Both the position numbers and the translations under genes were made by a program. The notes beneath the pieces are model-generated. The model was not told where the DNA came from, made no database searches, and worked only from the letters and a program-made list of their open reading frames with translations. From Lepidodermella squamata (lineage: Eukaryota > Gastrotricha): 64,000 nucleotides of DNA. This document shows positions 31,871 to 43,844 of the stretch, piece after piece (the stretch's first letter is position 1; the number at the start of each line of letters is the position of its first letter). The stretch spans positions 744,001-808,000 of the forward strand of contig JBLDXI010000023.1 of NCBI GenBank assembly GCA_047495785.1. The letters run 5' to 3'.

Positions 31871-34108
31871 TCAAGTTTTCCTCCGTTTTTTAAAATCTCC
31901 ACAGAACCATAGAAAGCAAACCAGTATCGTGGCTGTTACACATAGCACTGCTACAGCAATTTCCTGGCCAACCGGTTTACGAGCCAGAATAAGATAGATA
32001 AGCACGCCGGCCGCTTCGATACCAAGCGCGAAGGCCACCTCAAATTTTGCCAGTTGGAAATTTTTCTTCACAACGTTCTTCTGGGACACCTGGCGCAGAT
32101 GAATCGCCCAATTCGAAGCTTGAAGCAAGGGTAAAATTTGAATGGCCAACATGCTCATAACCCAAGCAAGCCTACTGCCAGTCGTGGAATGGCATTCGTC
32201 GCTTACGGTTTCAATCAGAGTGTCGTAGTAGTAGTCGTAGTATGTCTCGAAAGCCGCGGCCTTACATTCAGAAGGGTCTGCCGACTGCCAGGCCGCGAAA
32301 ACAGCCCCACTCACCGCCATCATCAACAGATGTGTCATGATCAAACTTCCCTGTGTCTGCGCCATGATTTGCTTCACGATTTTACGCCGTGTCTCTTGTT
32401 TTTTCACGATTAGACGAGTTTGGAGAGAGACGTGAAAGAAAAGAGCCATTCTTATGACTATACTGCTGTTCATAAGGGTTAGTCCACTCCATATTAGCCC
32501 ATGCTCGAGGTTCCAATGAATAACTGGAGTGAAAAGTCCGTTTTTCACGAAAAACATTGCGCCAACTTGCAGGACAACGCAACCAACTAGGCCGGAAAGT
32601 TTGAAGAACGGCGTGTCGATTACCTTAATCCTGGTTATGTAAAAAGCCGCCAGGAAAACCGTGAAAATGAGCGCCAGAAGAGCGTAGAATAAAACCGCTA
32701 AGCTTTGCCCAAAGCTCGGACCAGCAATTTGTGAGAAGTAAAGCTTAGAATCTCGAGGGGGATTTTTGTCTTCGGTTCTCCATATTGGCCCACTCATCGG
32801 TAGAATTTTCGCCAGGCTTTGATTCGCCTCTGAATTATCTATGACATAGACGCGTTGGAAACCTCTTTCGCGCGTGAAATACGTTAGAAACACCGGGATC
32901 CCTTTCAAGACGCCGTTTTCGTCATAGCGCAGGCGAGCAACTCGCAATCCGCGGTAATCGACCCGCTTCGCCGCTTCGTTGACAATTTGCGAAATTTCCC
33001 TCGGTTTCGCTACATATCGATCCAACGATGAGTTAATCATTTGTAATTGAGTCTCAGCAGCGTCCAACGAAATTACAGACTGAACAACTGCGTCGTGGCA
33101 AATGTACCGGAGCTCGTAGAAGGGACCTCGTGACTTGTTCGTGAACAGGTCGAATTCGTCATCAAATTCTGCCCTTGTGTAGCCGAATGAAGATTTCTGC
33201 CCTGGATCGATGTTCTCGTCGATATTCGTGAACCATAGCATGTACTTCATCTGTTCGATGACGGTGTCTCGTGTACAACCGGGTGGGAAGACTAACAAAG
33301 GGGTAGTCAGGGGGTCTAAAACAGTCGCATAGGCCATGAAAAGGTACCTACCCCCTGTCATCCCTATCGAATAGGTAAAACATAAAAAATGGGTCATGAG
33401 AAATGGATTCGACAGCAGAATAACAACGACACGAATATCAGTGGCTTTGAGGGATTTCACTACGTCCATATCGAACCTTCTCATCGCATCGAACCACGCT
33501 ACTTCTATTCCAACGAGATTTGCTCGTTTTCGAAACGTATCAGCTTCAGTCGCGAATTTGAACATTTCGTAATCGGTGATGATTCCGATTCGGGTCCATT
33601 GCCCGACTTCTTTCACGAACTTGAAGTAAGCCCAATGCCGGGATTCGGTCGCTTCCATCATCATAAAATAGTTCGGGAACCGTGTTTTGTCATTCAGATA
33701 GTCCGCAGGGCATCCCATTGAAATTACGGTAAAATTCATGTTATGAGCCATTAATCCCAAAGCTTTACAGCCGTCGTCGTTGAAAGGTCCAATAACAATA
33801 GGAGCTGGCAGTAGCCACGGCCTTTCCTCCATGAACCTTGTGTAGTTGAAGAATGAGCTTGTTCCAGGTCGAGTTGCTGCTAGATGAGTGTCCCCAAATT
33901 CAAGCTTGATTTTGTAGTCTGGCAAAAATTCCGCTTGATTATTCGCCTTTTTCTCGGCGATTTGAGCCGCTTGCATGCATTCTCGCATCACAGTGTTCTC
34001 CGGGTTTTTCGGCCATTGAAAATTCATCAGGATGTGCAGCGTTTTCGATTTGTCGCCATATGAAACCTGAAGACCTAATATAAGTATGAAACATTCGAGA
34101 AGCACCAT
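31871..34108 (-). CDS. Class C GPCR, GABA-B-receptor-like, intronless (paralog 2)
   Basis: 745 residues from ATG 34108; the frame is open a few codons further but without another ATG. Signal peptide about 1-18 (MVLLECFILILGLQVSYG). The ligand domain shows APIVIGPFNDDGCKALGLMA and VISMGCPADYLNDKTRFPNY, the same layout as paralog 1 with the Cys at the matching position. Seven TM segments begin at FGQSLAVLFYALLALIFTVF. The tail is short and basic (DFKKRRKT). Overall similarity to paralog 1 is low, so they are old duplicates or separate members. It lies between gene C and Cys-loop gene 2 on the same strand. Confidence 0.85.
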   Translation of the reverse strand: MVLLECFILILGLQVSYGDKSKTLHILMNFQWPKNPENTVMRECMQAAQIAEKKANNQAEFLPDYKIKLEFGDTHLAATRPGTSSFFNYTRFMEERPWLLPAPIVIGPFNDDGCKALGLMAHNMNFTVISMGCPADYLNDKTRFPNYFMMMEATESRHWAYFKFVKEVGQWTRIGIITDYEMFKFATEADTFRKRANLVGIEVAWFDAMRRFDMDVVKSLKATDIRVVVILLSNPFLMTHFLCFTYSIGMTGGRYLFMAYATVLDPLTTPLLVFPPGCTRDTVIEQMKYMLWFTNIDENIDPGQKSSFGYTRAEFDDEFDLFTNKSRGPFYELRYICHDAVVQSVISLDAAETQLQMINSSLDRYVAKPREISQIVNEAAKRVDYRGLRVARLRYDENGVLKGIPVFLTYFTRERGFQRVYVIDNSEANQSLAKILPMSGPIWRTEDKNPPRDSKLYFSQIAGPSFGQSLAVLFYALLALIFTVFLAAFYITRIKVIDTPFFKLSGLVGCVVLQVGAMFFVKNGLFTPVIHWNLEHGLIWSGLTLMNSSIVIRMALFFHVSLQTRLIVKKQETRRKIVKQIMAQTQGSLIMTHLLMMAVSGAVFAAWQSADPSECKAAAFETYYDYYYDTLIETVSDECHSTTGSRLAWVMSMLAIQILPLLQASNWAIHLRQVSQKNVVKKNFQLAKFEVAFALGIEAAGVLIYLILARKPVGQEIAVAVLCVTATILVCFLWFCGDFKKRRKT

Positions 34109-34385
34109 TTTTCTTAATACTGAACGCAAAACAAATTGAATTGAGATTTATATCTTCCGAGCGTCAATCAGCATAATGCATCTTCTTTGTCACAGATTTC
34201 TAGTCTAACTTGTAGACGAAAAATCACGAAGCAATGAAATGTTGAATAAGAGCAATAAGATAATTAATGTCCGAAATTTGATAGATGGCATAATTTACTT
34301 CAAATCCATCAACAAATAATCTCCGAAAATAAAAGAAACCACTTAAGACTTAAGACATTTCATTAGCTAAGAGCGTGGCGATGGT

Positions 34386-35534
34386 TCATTGATTTTTACT
34401 AAGAATAAGGCAAAAGCACACCGCGTTTAGAAGAAACAGTAAAAAAACAGCGACGACGAACATTGAAATATCAATAATGAGGTACAGTTTTAAGCCTCTC
34501 CGCTTCCCCTGTAATAAAAGCTGCCGATTCGCTAGATCAGGTCTCAGCGTGATGAATGAGCATATCGCCCCGGCGTAGATTACGCAAAGCATCGCGAAAA
34601 CCATCTGGCCGAATGTGTAGTAAGCCGCGACAATGGGCCGCGGTGTTTTCGGCAGGCTATTTGTGATTTGATCCTGCAGGACGAAATACGACAGCATAAC
34701 AGTGCAGGAGAAAGTAGCTCGATCCGGAGTTTCAGCCGGGATTAGGAATGAGGCGAGGACTAAGACTGATAGGACGTTACTAGGTGCAAAAAGCTGAACC
34801 AAGTAATACTGTGGCTTTCGTTTAAAGGTCAGCCATAAATGAGCCTCTGAGACTGTATAGTTGAACCCTTCGTCTGTTTTCACAGTTTTGTTAAACGGGA
34901 AAGCTTCCGTGGCCAAAAGTACCCAATTAGAGTTATCGGGCAGGAAATTTTCAGAAATCTCGCTCAAAGTGACTGCTTGAAAATATACAACCTTTACAGG
35001 CTGGTTTTGGTTGAATATAACGACGCATTTTTGCTGGTCGAATGGGAAGGCGTATAGGTCCACGTCGCAAATCGACGCTAACCTCATGTATCTAGACACG
35101 ATGAACATGCATCTGGTCATATAGATGGTCAAAGCACCTCCTTGGGTTACTTCCAACGTTTCTGCAACATTATTTCTGTGAAATATGTTCGGTGTCCAAT
35201 AATCGGCGATGTCTTCAAGGTACAAATTTTGGATGATTTGCGGCCAAATTGATCGGTTGTTGTAGGTTTCGACCAGGCAAGGCTCGCGCCATTTTGCGAC
35301 GACCAGGGTGGAAATTTGAAACGACTCCGCAACATCGTCTAGGCCGAAGAATCGGTCCAGATTAAAACTGAACGAGAATTGTAAGGTATCGTTAATGCGA
35401 GGGGTGTCTATCCACGGGGCGACGTTGCATTGGCTCAGGATGACACTGCTCGCGCGAAAATTCATCGGCAATTCGATAGCTTGAACTCCGCCCACGAGAA
35501 AAATCAGAAAAAGGCTAGTTTCACAGAGCAGCAT
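34386..35534 (-). CDS. Cys-loop receptor 2, intronless, divergent
   Basis: 382 residues in one exon. Signal peptide about 1-19; family Cys at 36 and 86 (SQCNVAP, REPCLVE); DYWTPNIF block; Cys loop C156-C170 with FPFDQQ; M1 (FAPSNVLSVLVLASFLIP), PDR, M2 (ATFSCTVMLSYFVLQD), M3 and M4 with about 20 residues between them. It is the most divergent of the twelve and has Thr at 2' and Leu at 9'. No vicinal Cys pair in loop C. Probably cation-permeable by its acidic -1' residue (inference). Confidence 0.85.
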   Translation of the reverse strand: MLLCETSLFLIFLVGGVQAIELPMNFRASSVILSQCNVAPWIDTPRINDTLQFSFSFNLDRFFGLDDVAESFQISTLVVAKWREPCLVETYNNRSIWPQIIQNLYLEDIADYWTPNIFHRNNVAETLEVTQGGALTIYMTRCMFIVSRYMRLASICDVDLYAFPFDQQKCVVIFNQNQPVKVVYFQAVTLSEISENFLPDNSNWVLLATEAFPFNKTVKTDEGFNYTVSEAHLWLTFKRKPQYYLVQLFAPSNVLSVLVLASFLIPAETPDRATFSCTVMLSYFVLQDQITNSLPKTPRPIVAAYYTFGQMVFAMLCVIYAGAICSFITLRPDLANRQLLLQGKRRGLKLYLIIDISMFVVAVFLLFLLNAVCFCLILSKNQ

Positions 35535-35963
35535 GTTAGAATGCGAGTGGATAACGAACCAGTGAATGACAGCTTTACAGCATACTTATATTGCAGCATG
35601 TGATTTTCGATTGATAATTGAAACGCAAATAATGGCGCAATATACAGTGGGTAGTTCAAACAAGCTAGCGAATCTCTAGTTTCAGCTGCGGAAATACTTG
35701 TTTGCACTATTACATCAGGTTTGGGATGTGAAAAATTCATTTCATCAAATCGTCGAAGGGAGGGCGTTCCCCCACTATAAGTGGTCCAGGAAAGAAAACC
35801 CTTAACCCAGAGGAACCACAGGGGACCTTTTGGTCACATAAATTCTGGGCTGAATACTCTCCCCTCGGAGACCATACTTCGCCGACTGATAAACAGGTTA
35901 ATGTAGCAGATAAATTATGAATACGGCATATTTAGTTGGAAGAGGAAAGTTGAAATTTATACT

Positions 35964-36911
35964 TCATTCATACTTTATTTCGGAGAAACATCTGTCTATA
36001 TCGCATAGTTCATCGTAAAATGTGATATAATTACGGTCATTGGCAAAAAGATGGCGAAGTCTTGGTCCTAATTGTACCATGTTGGTTATAGACAACTTAA
36101 GATAGACGATATTTGGATAACTTTTAAAGTCGTTGTAAAAGTTGACGATTCTACGTGTCCACTGTTCACAATAACAAATAGATGCGCTCACATGAGGTAT
36201 GAAACCTCTATCATTTCCTTTGCGCTCAACATATTTTTCTCGTAGAAGCTGGATACATTCTCCTAGCTTGAAGAATTTGAACAGTGCGACAGAATTCAGG
36301 TTGCTCAAATCTTTTAACAGTTTCTTGGCATATTCGATAAGATCACTGGAGGAAAAGGATTTCATATCGATTTTGATATCACTGATACTAGAGCTAGAAG
36401 CATTCAAAGCACATTTACAAATTTTCAGGAATTTTAAGAGCTGTCCATCTGTTTGAATTAAATGTCGCTTACCATCCGGTCCCTTTTAAAAGAAATTTCA
36501 AGTTAGAAGAATGGCCAAAATGGGACAGCCTTACCATCATCATTGGAGTTGGAATTCTCTCGTTCCTTGGATTATCATTCAGCTTTCGTTTCCTATTACC
36601 TTTCTGTCGTTCAGTCGGCATCTCTTCGAAAAGAGTGGGAAGTTTTTTTGAAAGAGCTAAAATGGCTTCACATGGCTTCTTGGCTTGTTCCAGTTGATTT
36701 CTGACAGTTTCGCAAACATCGCCATTAGGCAAAGTTTTGATGGCCTTGTCACAGTTCGCAAGGCTAATTAAAAGGGAGAAGCTATTAATAAATATTCTGG
36801 AAACAAATAACAAAACTTACTGCTCCAGCAGGCTACCCTCACTATTCTGCGAAATTCTTCCCATTTTTCAGCCTTCTCATTTCTTTCTTCAATCAGGTCC
36901 AAACTGGCCAT
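35964..36911 (-). CDS. Protein of unknown function with a 10-nt microexon
   Basis: Minus-strand pieces: exon 1 from ATG 36911 (MASLDLIEERNEKAEKWEEF), exon 2 about 36796 to 36535 (NGDVCETVRNQLEQAKKPC, basic GNRKRKL), a 10-nt exon 36482-36473 and the last exon 36448-35964, ending DRCFSEIKYE. Exons 2, 3 and 4 join in frame as MMM-GPD-DGQLLKFLKICK. The exon 1 to 2 joint is not resolved: the obvious donor and acceptors do not agree in phase. Predicted soluble, helix-rich, charged; no signal peptide or domain recognised. Unlike its neighbours it is not a receptor. Confidence 0.5.
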
Positions 36912-37585
36912 GGCTATATGCGTAAACTTAGTTGATCCAAGAATAAGAAGTCTCTATGAAGAGCAGAGATGGCGGGGCTTACATTTCTTAAGCACTTTTA
37001 CATTCGTCGTCCAATTCACTACATGCATAAATTCGTAGAATGCATGTTTTCGCTTTTCGCTACCGTTGCCATGGTGGAAACCCAGATCTATTGAAACATT
37101 TCAATAATCTGCCTATTCACGCTCATAAGCGCGAGAAATAGTCAAAACAGCAACGATGAATAAGTAGCCATAGACAGTGAAATGCTTCACGTCAAAATAC
37201 TCTGAGTTGAGGCAGTACGTGCTGTCTTCATTAAAACGAGATGTAGCCCTAGTACGGAAAATTCGGAGAATTGTTGTTTGGTTGAGGAGAAATATCTGGT
37301 CAGTTTCTCAGCCTTGAGGAATTCGAAAATTCAGGATAAAATCGTTCGGCTAGTAATTAGACACGACGCTTTCTTTTTAGCCTAGGACTAGTTTTTCAAT
37401 CCTGCTTCTACTCCAGCCGTACCTCAGTAAGCATGCGGGATATGCTGTGGATATCTGATTCACTCCAGTCATTTATTGAAAAGATGAACAACAACGCAGT
37501 TTGAAATCGAGAATTAGAAGGCAGAACATCAGTACGGCCAATATTTAGAATAAATGTTAAACTTCGGCTATTTTCGTTTCGTAGC

Positions 37586-38959
37586 TTAGACATCAAGCAT
37601 AGATGCTGCAATGACGTTGATCATAATCTGAGCCGTGATGGCAGCTAAAAAGAACGCGACGTCGATGATGCGATAGAGGGGTCGTTTCAGGTGTATGACC
37701 GGCATCGAAAGCATGCGGTTAGCTGTGGTTGGGCAAATTGAGATGAAACAACACAGTGCCCCCGAATAGACAACAATTTTAGTCGCGAACAGCGTCTGAA
37801 CCAGCATGTAAACTCCGGCGGTCATTGGCTTCGGTGTTCGAGGCAAAGCTGCTTGAACGTTTGACTGGAAAATAGAAGTAATTGATTTTATTTAATTTTT
37901 TCTGAAATCATTTCATTGAAATCAAAGTTTCATTTTATTTGAATTTTAATTATAACTGAGAACTGAGGTGAATTTTAATTAAATTTTGTATACAAACGGT
38001 CAAAAGCTCACCTGGAGGACAAAAATCGATAGCATGACAGTGCAAGCATAAGTAGGACGATCTGGAGCTTCCCCAGGAATGAAAAACGCGCACAGAACCA
38101 GAAGGCTGAGAATCAAACTCGGGGCATAGTAATTCATTATGTAGAAATGGGGCAGCCGTTGAAACGTCATGTCGAAACTTGCTTTGCTGTAAAAGACGTC
38201 AGCTGCGAAGAAGGAGGCGTTGTTCAAGTCTTTGAGATGCTTCCAGCCCGCATTTAGTGGCATGAACTGTCGGGTGTTTTCTTTAGCGCTCATGAATTTA
38301 GCTGCGTCAAATACAGCGAAGTGCTTGTCTTGTTTCAACAGAAACTCGAATTGACACGTTTGCCTGCGAATTGAAACAAAAAGTTTGAAGGACAAATTCT
38401 TCGACCGATGTCAATACCTGTCAAATGGGAATTTGTCGATCTCCAAGTAGCAATGAGTCGTGAAAGTTCCGTAAATCATCGTGACGAAATTTCCTGTCGT
38501 CATATCAACTGAAAGGATACGGTTGAAGTCATCACCTTTCATTCCACTATTCGACATGCTGTTTATCAAGAACAGTTGCGGGGACCAATAGCTGGCTGGA
38601 TCTTCCATTGTTAGAGCTTTCAGCCTTGGAGGCCAGTATACGTCGTCACTCTTACTTCTCGTGACGTTGTTGTAGAGATTTCGAACGCAAGAAACGTTCC
38701 AACTCATCATGATACTGGCATCGATGGTGAATGATTCGCCGATATCGTCAATTTGAAAAAACGTCATAGGTTGGAGGCCGACTGAAAGTTTGGTCGGGCA
38801 GCCTTCTAGCTCACTAGGAGAATTCACTGTTGGTGAGATCCGGCAGTTGTCAAGGATAGCCTGTGTAGGGTTGAAATTGTACTCATAGTCTCCGGCGCTT
38901 TCCAGAGCTACAACTCCGCACAGCAGATTCAAAAAAGTGAACAACTTGAGTGAAGACAT
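37586..38959 (-). CDS. Cys-loop receptor 3, three exons
   Basis: Exons 38959-38418, 38363-38012, 37864-37586; 390 residues. Very close to receptor 1 throughout (ILDNCRISPTVNSPSELEG; FQIDDIGESFTIDASIMMSW; ALTMEDPASYWSPQ) with the same exon lengths and intron positions. PDR before M2 (PTYACTVMLSIFVLQ), Leu at 9'. The M3-M4 loop is short. Receptors 1 and 3 lie on opposite strands 10 kb apart, consistent with an inverted duplication around GPCR paralog 2. Confidence 0.85.
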
Positions 38960-39360
38960 TTATTGAAACAAATTCGATTATAATGCTTGACTGCAGTTGA
39001 GCAGCTTCAAATTCAGTTGCCTATCAAATCAGGAAATTTTGGCGAAAAAAACAAGTAATATTAACATTTTTTGCTCGCATTGGTTCTGCGCTTAATTTCC
39101 GATGTCGTGCATTTTTCTGCATTTCCCCAAAACATTGAATACTGGCTCGGTGGGAGCTTTCATCGAATTTGGTATATTATTGCGGACGATCGTGGCAAAA
39201 AACAAGATATATTGGAGTTTCTGGGCCCTAGGGCCGATGCCAATTTCCGTTTCCATGATTTTTCTCTGTCAAACACCAACATATTTTTCGCTCCAAGAAG
39301 TCTCTTTTCGAAGGCAACAGGCAAGACCTTCGAGAGAAGGACTTGGTTTAATTAAAAAAT

Positions 39361-40676
39361 TCACGTTGTGTTGGCGATAATTGTCGTAGTGACATTCAGC
39401 ACAATCAAATAGCCAACGGCCATGCAAAATACGGTGCAATCAATGACTTTATATAAGGCGTGTGAAGTTTTAAAACAGCAAATTTGAATCCGCTTTTTAG
39501 CTTGCCTCTGGTATATGTTAACAAATCCGCACATCGCAGCGCTGTAGATGACGCAAAGTGTTGCAAACAGGATTTGAACCAGGCTGAAGTACGAAGCTAG
39601 AATAGGCTTCGGCGTTTCGGGTAGGCTCGCACTGATGTTGTCCTAACAATGGGAAAAATCGAAGAAGTATACAAATGATTTGACTACCCAATAACGCGGT
39701 ATTTGATTGTTGATAAACCAACCTGAAGAACAGAAATTGACATGAGAACCGTACATGCGAAAGTTGGTCGATCCGGCATTTCGGCAGGAATGAAAAACGC
39801 CGAAACAATAAGAACTGAGAGGATCACACTCGGAGCGTACAACGTCAGTAGATGATACTGTGGCAACCGCTGGAAATGAATTTCGAAGATGGCCGAGGTA
39901 AAATCGTAGGGTCTCTGCAACTTGACTGCAACATCGCGCCCAACAATTACCCAATCCGAGTTTTTTGGCATTAAATGAAAACCGATGTCGAATTTATTCA
40001 TATAATCTGCCGCAACTATTTGCGCGAAATATTTGTTCTGCTGGAGCGTGAATGACAAGTGGCAGGATTGCCTTGAAAAAACTCAGCTGATTGCTGATTT
40101 CATAAATTGCATATTTACAAACTTATCAAATGGGAAATACGTGACATCGATGTCGCAGTGAGATTCGAATTTTCCAATGATATTTGCAAAGAAATAGCCG
40201 CCATTAGCCACGTCGATCATTAGATTTCGCCCGTAACCGTCGCGCATGGATTGGTCACCCTTGCTATTACTGTGGAAAACAAGTGGCCACCAATAACTGG
40301 CGGGGTCCTCGAGGCTAAGAAATTTAACCATCGGCGGCCAGTAATCGAAGGTCGAGTTGGGATTTGCGGTGATGTTGTTGTACAAATCAGCGATGCAAGG
40401 GACGGACCAAGAAAAGCTAAGGGCCCCGCTTATAGTAAGCGATTCTTGAACATCGTCGATGCTGTGGAAGATTAGAAGGTCCAAATTGACTGATACATTC
40501 GTCGGCAAACCATCCATCTCACTCGGTGAATTAACCGAAGGGAATAGTCGACAATTATCGAGAATGACATCCTGAGGCTTGAATTTGAGTAGATACGGGT
40601 CTTTGGTTGCCGTGCAGGATAGAATCGGTAGCAAGACAAATTTAACTAGGCAGTGAAGCAGAAATTGGGGCATCAT
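39361..40676 (-). CDS. Cys-loop receptor 4, three exons, Met at 9'
   Basis: Exons 40676-40123, 40071-39723, 39642-39361; 394 residues, starting at ATG 40676. ILDNCRLFPSVNSPSEMDG at the N-terminal Cys, WSVPCIADL for the second, Cys loop CDIDVTYFPFDKQSC, M1 (YAPSVILSVLIVSAFFIP), PDR, M2 (PTFACTVLMSISVLQD). The residue aligned to the 9' gate is Met where most paralogs have Leu. Intron positions match receptors 1, 3 and 5. The C terminus ends TTTIIANTT. Confidence 0.85.
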
Positions 40677-41435
40677 TTTTTGCACGTAGGTCTAATCGAT
40701 AGTGATGTTTTTACAGACACAAGGCCATCTATGAGTACTACTGACGATTCGAGACCAATGCTGCCGAATGTTTTTGGGGATAATCGATAAAACAAACGGT
40801 GAGCTCTCACCCACAGCAGTTGTTCATATCCGCCGTCACCATGGTTTAATGATGCGAGAATGAAATTCAGGCATAGTTATTTATTGCCGCTACCTATCAG
40901 TCAAATCTTTTATTCCCAGAAGGGTAATCCCATGCAAATTCGACCGATGACGAAACCGGAAACCGTCCACAGTAATTTATCTCGAATACAGCAACAGAGG
41001 CACGCAAAATGGGCAATGGCAAGGCGACAAATTCACGCCATATCGTTCTTCGCTCTCAATACTTTTAAGGTTATCTCGATTTTATGGGTGATTTTGTGAT
41101 TCGAGCGGTGAATGGTGAATCATATCCAATGGAATTCAGTTGCGCGATCGCTATCACTCAAAGCACCTTTTCATTCAAATCCACGCGAACAAGAGGTAAC
41201 AGGTACTTGGCATGCGTTTCATATATTTACCGCCCTAAACCCTAAAGGTTCACAACAGCTTGTTGAATTGTTTCATCAGTGTCTTCACTTGATTTTGTTG
41301 TATAAAGCTTGCTGATACGTACGCCGTCTCGTTTTGTGATACTGCGAACAAAAAGCAATATTCACTATGTAAACATGTGCCCGGTGGCTTTCAATAATAA
41401 AATTTGCAGGTCGCAGGAAAAACAGGAAACAATGG
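40677..41435. other. Intergenic between receptors 4 and 5
   Basis: Presumed promoter of receptor 4 and 3' flank of receptor 5. Nothing else recognised. Confidence 0.4.
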
Positions 41436-42849
41436 TTACTGAGGAGCGTTACTAGCTATTATAACAGCCGCGATATTGGCTAGCACCAATAAGCCAACAT
41501 GAATAATGAAAACTATCAAGTCTACGACCCGATACAGCGCGACTTTTTGACCTGTGAACAGCAATCTGACAGGTTTGTTTGCTAGCCGAGGGTATCCGGA
41601 TATGAAGCCATTCATGGCAGCTGCATGCATCACAATCAACATAGCCAGCAACGTGAGAGCAAGCGAAAAATGCGCCGCGAAAATTGGCTTCGGCGTTTTC
41701 GGTAGCATCGCAGATATCATAGTCTTATAAATTGAAGAAACAAAATTGAAATATCCCCTTCGCCGTGAAAAAGCAAAACCTCTTGATATGTTATAGACAG
41801 CATAACCGTGCAGGCAAATGCTGACCTATCCGTAGCATCGGCTGGCATGAAGAATGACGAAATTGCCAGGATGTTGAAGAGTAAACTGGGAACGTAGAGA
41901 TTGAGGAGGTAATGCTCTGGTCGTCGGCGCCAGGTAAAGAAATAATCAGCTTTAGAGAAGTTCCTCGGCGGGCCGTCTACTTTGAAGGCTGATCGTTTGC
42001 GTACAAATTTCCACTCAGTGTTCACGGGATAGTTCACGAACTGCGTGATTCCTGCGTCGAAATCGACTTTGCTAAACTTGACGAATTCACTGCTGTGTTG
42101 CAGCGTGAACGCTATGCGACATTCGTGTCTAAAATCGGAAAGAACGGTTGTAAAGATAGAAACTACAGCCCCCACCTGGAGGATCCTAGTTCATCTACTG
42201 ATTGCGCTTAAAGATTAGGTAATAAACAATTAAGCTTTAAGAAATGTGGGTTGCTCAATTCATGAAAACGAATTTCGAAACGTATTTCATATCAGTTAGA
42301 AACTTACTGATCAAATGGGAAATAGGTCATATCCAAATCGCATCTTGTATCAAACGAGCCGTAGTAAGAAAACATGAAGAGGCCATCATTCGCTAAATTG
42401 ATTTCTAGCGCCTTTGTAATTGTTTCTCCCGTCATCGCTTTGTCATACATCGCATTGCCTTGCGTTAAAACTGGTCGCCAATAATTATACGAATCTTCCC
42501 TAGACAGCACTCTCAATTGCGGCGGCCAGTAATGGAAATCGCCTGGAATTTCTGATACATTTCGATACAAATTGTGCACGCAAGGGACGTTCCAAGTTAA
42601 AGTGAACATGGCGTCGTACGTGAAGTACTCGGCTACGTCGTCCATTTTAGCGAATAATATCGGCCGCATCGACAGTGAAATGTTAGTTGCGAAATCCTCC
42701 AGGTCTGATGGGGAATTCACAGTTGGCTGAACGCGGCAGTTGCTCAGTATGGTCTGGGTAGGATTGAATGTCCTAAGATACACAGTGCTGTTACTGTACA
42801 GGCCGTTGACAGTCGTGAAAAGAAAAACAGTGCTCAAAAACTGCAGCAT
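41436..42849 (-). CDS. Cys-loop receptor 5, three exons, altered pore
   Basis: Exons 42849-42308, 42128-41780, 41723-41436; 392 residues. N-terminal Cys LSNCRVQPTVNSP, WNVPCVHNL, Cys loop CDLDMTYFPFDQHEC. The pre-M2 filter is TDR, not PDR, and M2 reads SAFACTVMLSITYQE, with Ala at 2', Leu at 9' and Glu at 15', where all others have Gln. Intron 1 is 179 nt, longer than in the others. The donor of intron 2 is GTTTTG, a weak site. A decayed relative lies at 63685-63790. Confidence 0.8.
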
Positions 42850-43844
42850 TGATAATAAACTTTTAAACTGAATACTTATTGCAATATTGCAAATATCTCA
42901 GCCCGATTCTCTGACGCCTACCTGCAGGGCAGAGTTATCATTTTTCGCAATATCCATACTCCCGGATCAATAGGCTTGACAAATAACCCTTCTATATCAA
43001 AATAGCTCTACCATTGCAGGAGTAAGCTTATACTTATAAGGCCATAGCAGCCCTTATAAGGCCACAAACTAACCAGACTACAAAACCACTGATGTAGGTA
43101 AAACGATGTATTTATATTGACAAATCCGATGGCACCTATTTACATTGCTTTTTATTTTAATGGTAGCTTCAGTTTACATTGCGTCGTTCCTTGCAGTACA
43201 GTATGCTGTGTTTAGCTTTCGAAGTTGATAGCCAACATTGCCAATATACAAAAAAGAAAGATATCTCTATTGCCAGTGGTGAGAAGCCTGCTGAAACTGG
43301 TGTTAGTGCGATAACTGCCGATCCATTACGTGATCTGATAAAACACGGTTGTTGATTTTAATAAAACAGTTAATATTGCAGAATTAAACTTCAGAGCCTC
43401 GAACCCCTTGAAATTTGATTTATTCATGCTTTTGAAAAGCCACATTTTGACAGATTTTATCTGCTCAATTTACAAATACAAAATCGCTACGTGACTCAAA
43501 CGGTTAACCGGTTGACTATATAAATGTCAAATGTCATAGAATGACTACCTATGAGAATTTCGGTTACAGGACTTATATTTATTTTGAACTAGAGAGCCAG
43601 CGGTACATTCCTACGCTGTACATTATGCGGCACTTTTACGGTAGAGACGTGACTGGAGATCGCGTCATTGTGCTTTATGCTATAGATTACTTTTCAAGTC
43701 AAATTAATAATTTAGATATAAAATTACTTACTAGCATGAATGAGTATACTCCAGTAAATGAGATCGAGATTATCATATATCCGATAAAGTACAGAAAAAT
43801 CGTATCATGAACAGTTTCCATTGGAACATACATATTCAAAATAT
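42850..43844. other. Intergenic between receptors 5 and 6
   Basis: The first 350 bp resemble sequence near 63880-63950, so the upstream region of receptor 5 is duplicated with its relic. An 89-codon plus-strand frame at 43541-43810 follows a TATATAAA-like box but has no recognisable features. Confidence 0.4.

Noticed and set aside
43541-43810. 89-codon plus-strand frame after a TATATAAA box
   Set aside because: No similarity to anything else in the window, no domain, no signal peptide; too short to support as a gene.
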